Below, one piece after another: positions 5,569 through 5,578 of a DNA stretch of 5,578 bases; positions within the stretch are counted from its first letter, which is position 1; every line of letters begins with the position of its first letter. Both the position numbers and the translations under genes were made by a program. The stretch is from JAYEJW01 sp034716535 (GTDB taxonomy: Bacteria > Pseudomonadota > Gammaproteobacteria > Chromatiales > Chromatiaceae). Below the pieces are notes generated by a model. The model was not told the origin of the DNA, made no database searches, and saw only the letters and a list, made by a program, of their open reading frames with translations. The stretch covers positions 1 to 5,578 of the forward strand of contig JAYEJW010000604.1 of assembly GCA_034716535.1 (NCBI GenBank), given 5' to 3'.

Positions 5569-5578
5569 CGCCCCTCCA

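Larger units (their letters stand above)
5394..5578 (+). pseudogene. csm5: csm5, 5' end, disrupted by a miniature element
   Basis: GTG 5394 opens 'VTESEAIKSWPLRVEVL' and then runs into an inserted element at 5446, with a stop at 5550-5552. If the element and one copy of its target duplication are removed, the codons join as GTG CTC ACG CCC CTC CA, giving 'RVEVLTPLH'. That matches the usual Csm5 N-terminus, whose next residues are typically I/V-G-S-G. Csm5 is the RAMP protein at the crRNA 3' end of the type III-A complex, needed for crRNA maturation. The gene is in its standard place, last of the csm1-5 series. The rest lies beyond the window. Only about 18 native codons precede the insertion, so the gene should be null unless translation restarts downstream. 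Identification rests on a short stretch plus gene order. Confidence 0.82.

Overview
The window is GC-rich and holds most of a type III-A (Csm) CRISPR-Cas effector operon, all on the + strand. The order cas10 - csm2 - csm3 - csm4 - (mntA-hepT) - csm5 and the protein sequences suggest a proteobacterium, perhaps a gammaproteobacterium of the Chromatiales kind. That placement is inference from GC content, repeat style and family resemblance; there is no rRNA or other marker here.

Layout. 1-330: C-terminal end of a gene resembling the NE0113-type CRISPR-associated ring nuclease. 331-458: a structured non-coding gap with two GC-rich hairpins. 459-about 898: N-terminal part of a DUF2130 protein, cut off at a sharp junction. 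About 898-3270: cas10 (csm1), without its N-terminal HD motif and crossed by an in-frame TAG at 2857-2859. 3251-3619: intact csm2. 3622-4740: one ORF that starts as csm3 and ends as csm4. 4754-5038: an MntA-type nucleotidyltransferase crossed by an in-frame TAG at 4961-4963. 5035-5352: intact HepT (HEPN) toxin. 5394-5578: start of csm5, split by a 115-bp non-autonomous element with IS66-like ends and an 8-bp target duplication.

How the parts would work together. Csm1-5 normally form a crRNA-guided complex. Csm3 cuts target RNA, and the Cas10 palm (GGDD) makes cyclic oligoadenylate when target RNA is bound. A ring nuclease degrades that messenger to end the response. The HepT-MntA pair is a toxin-antitoxin module set between csm4 and csm5. 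Here the GGDD motif, the Cas10 zinc site and the Csm3 catalytic Asp are kept, while the Cas10 HD motif, the csm3/csm4 boundary, mntA and csm5 are all damaged.

The most notable feature is the number of lesions in 5.6 kb: two gene-to-gene junctions, two in-frame amber codons and one fresh insertion. The simplest reading is a decaying CRISPR locus, or a misassembled contig for the two junctions. A less likely alternative for the amber codons is suppression or recoding of TAG. The csm5 insertion is directly proven by its terminal inverted repeats, its target duplication, and the fact that removing it restores a Csm5 N-terminus.
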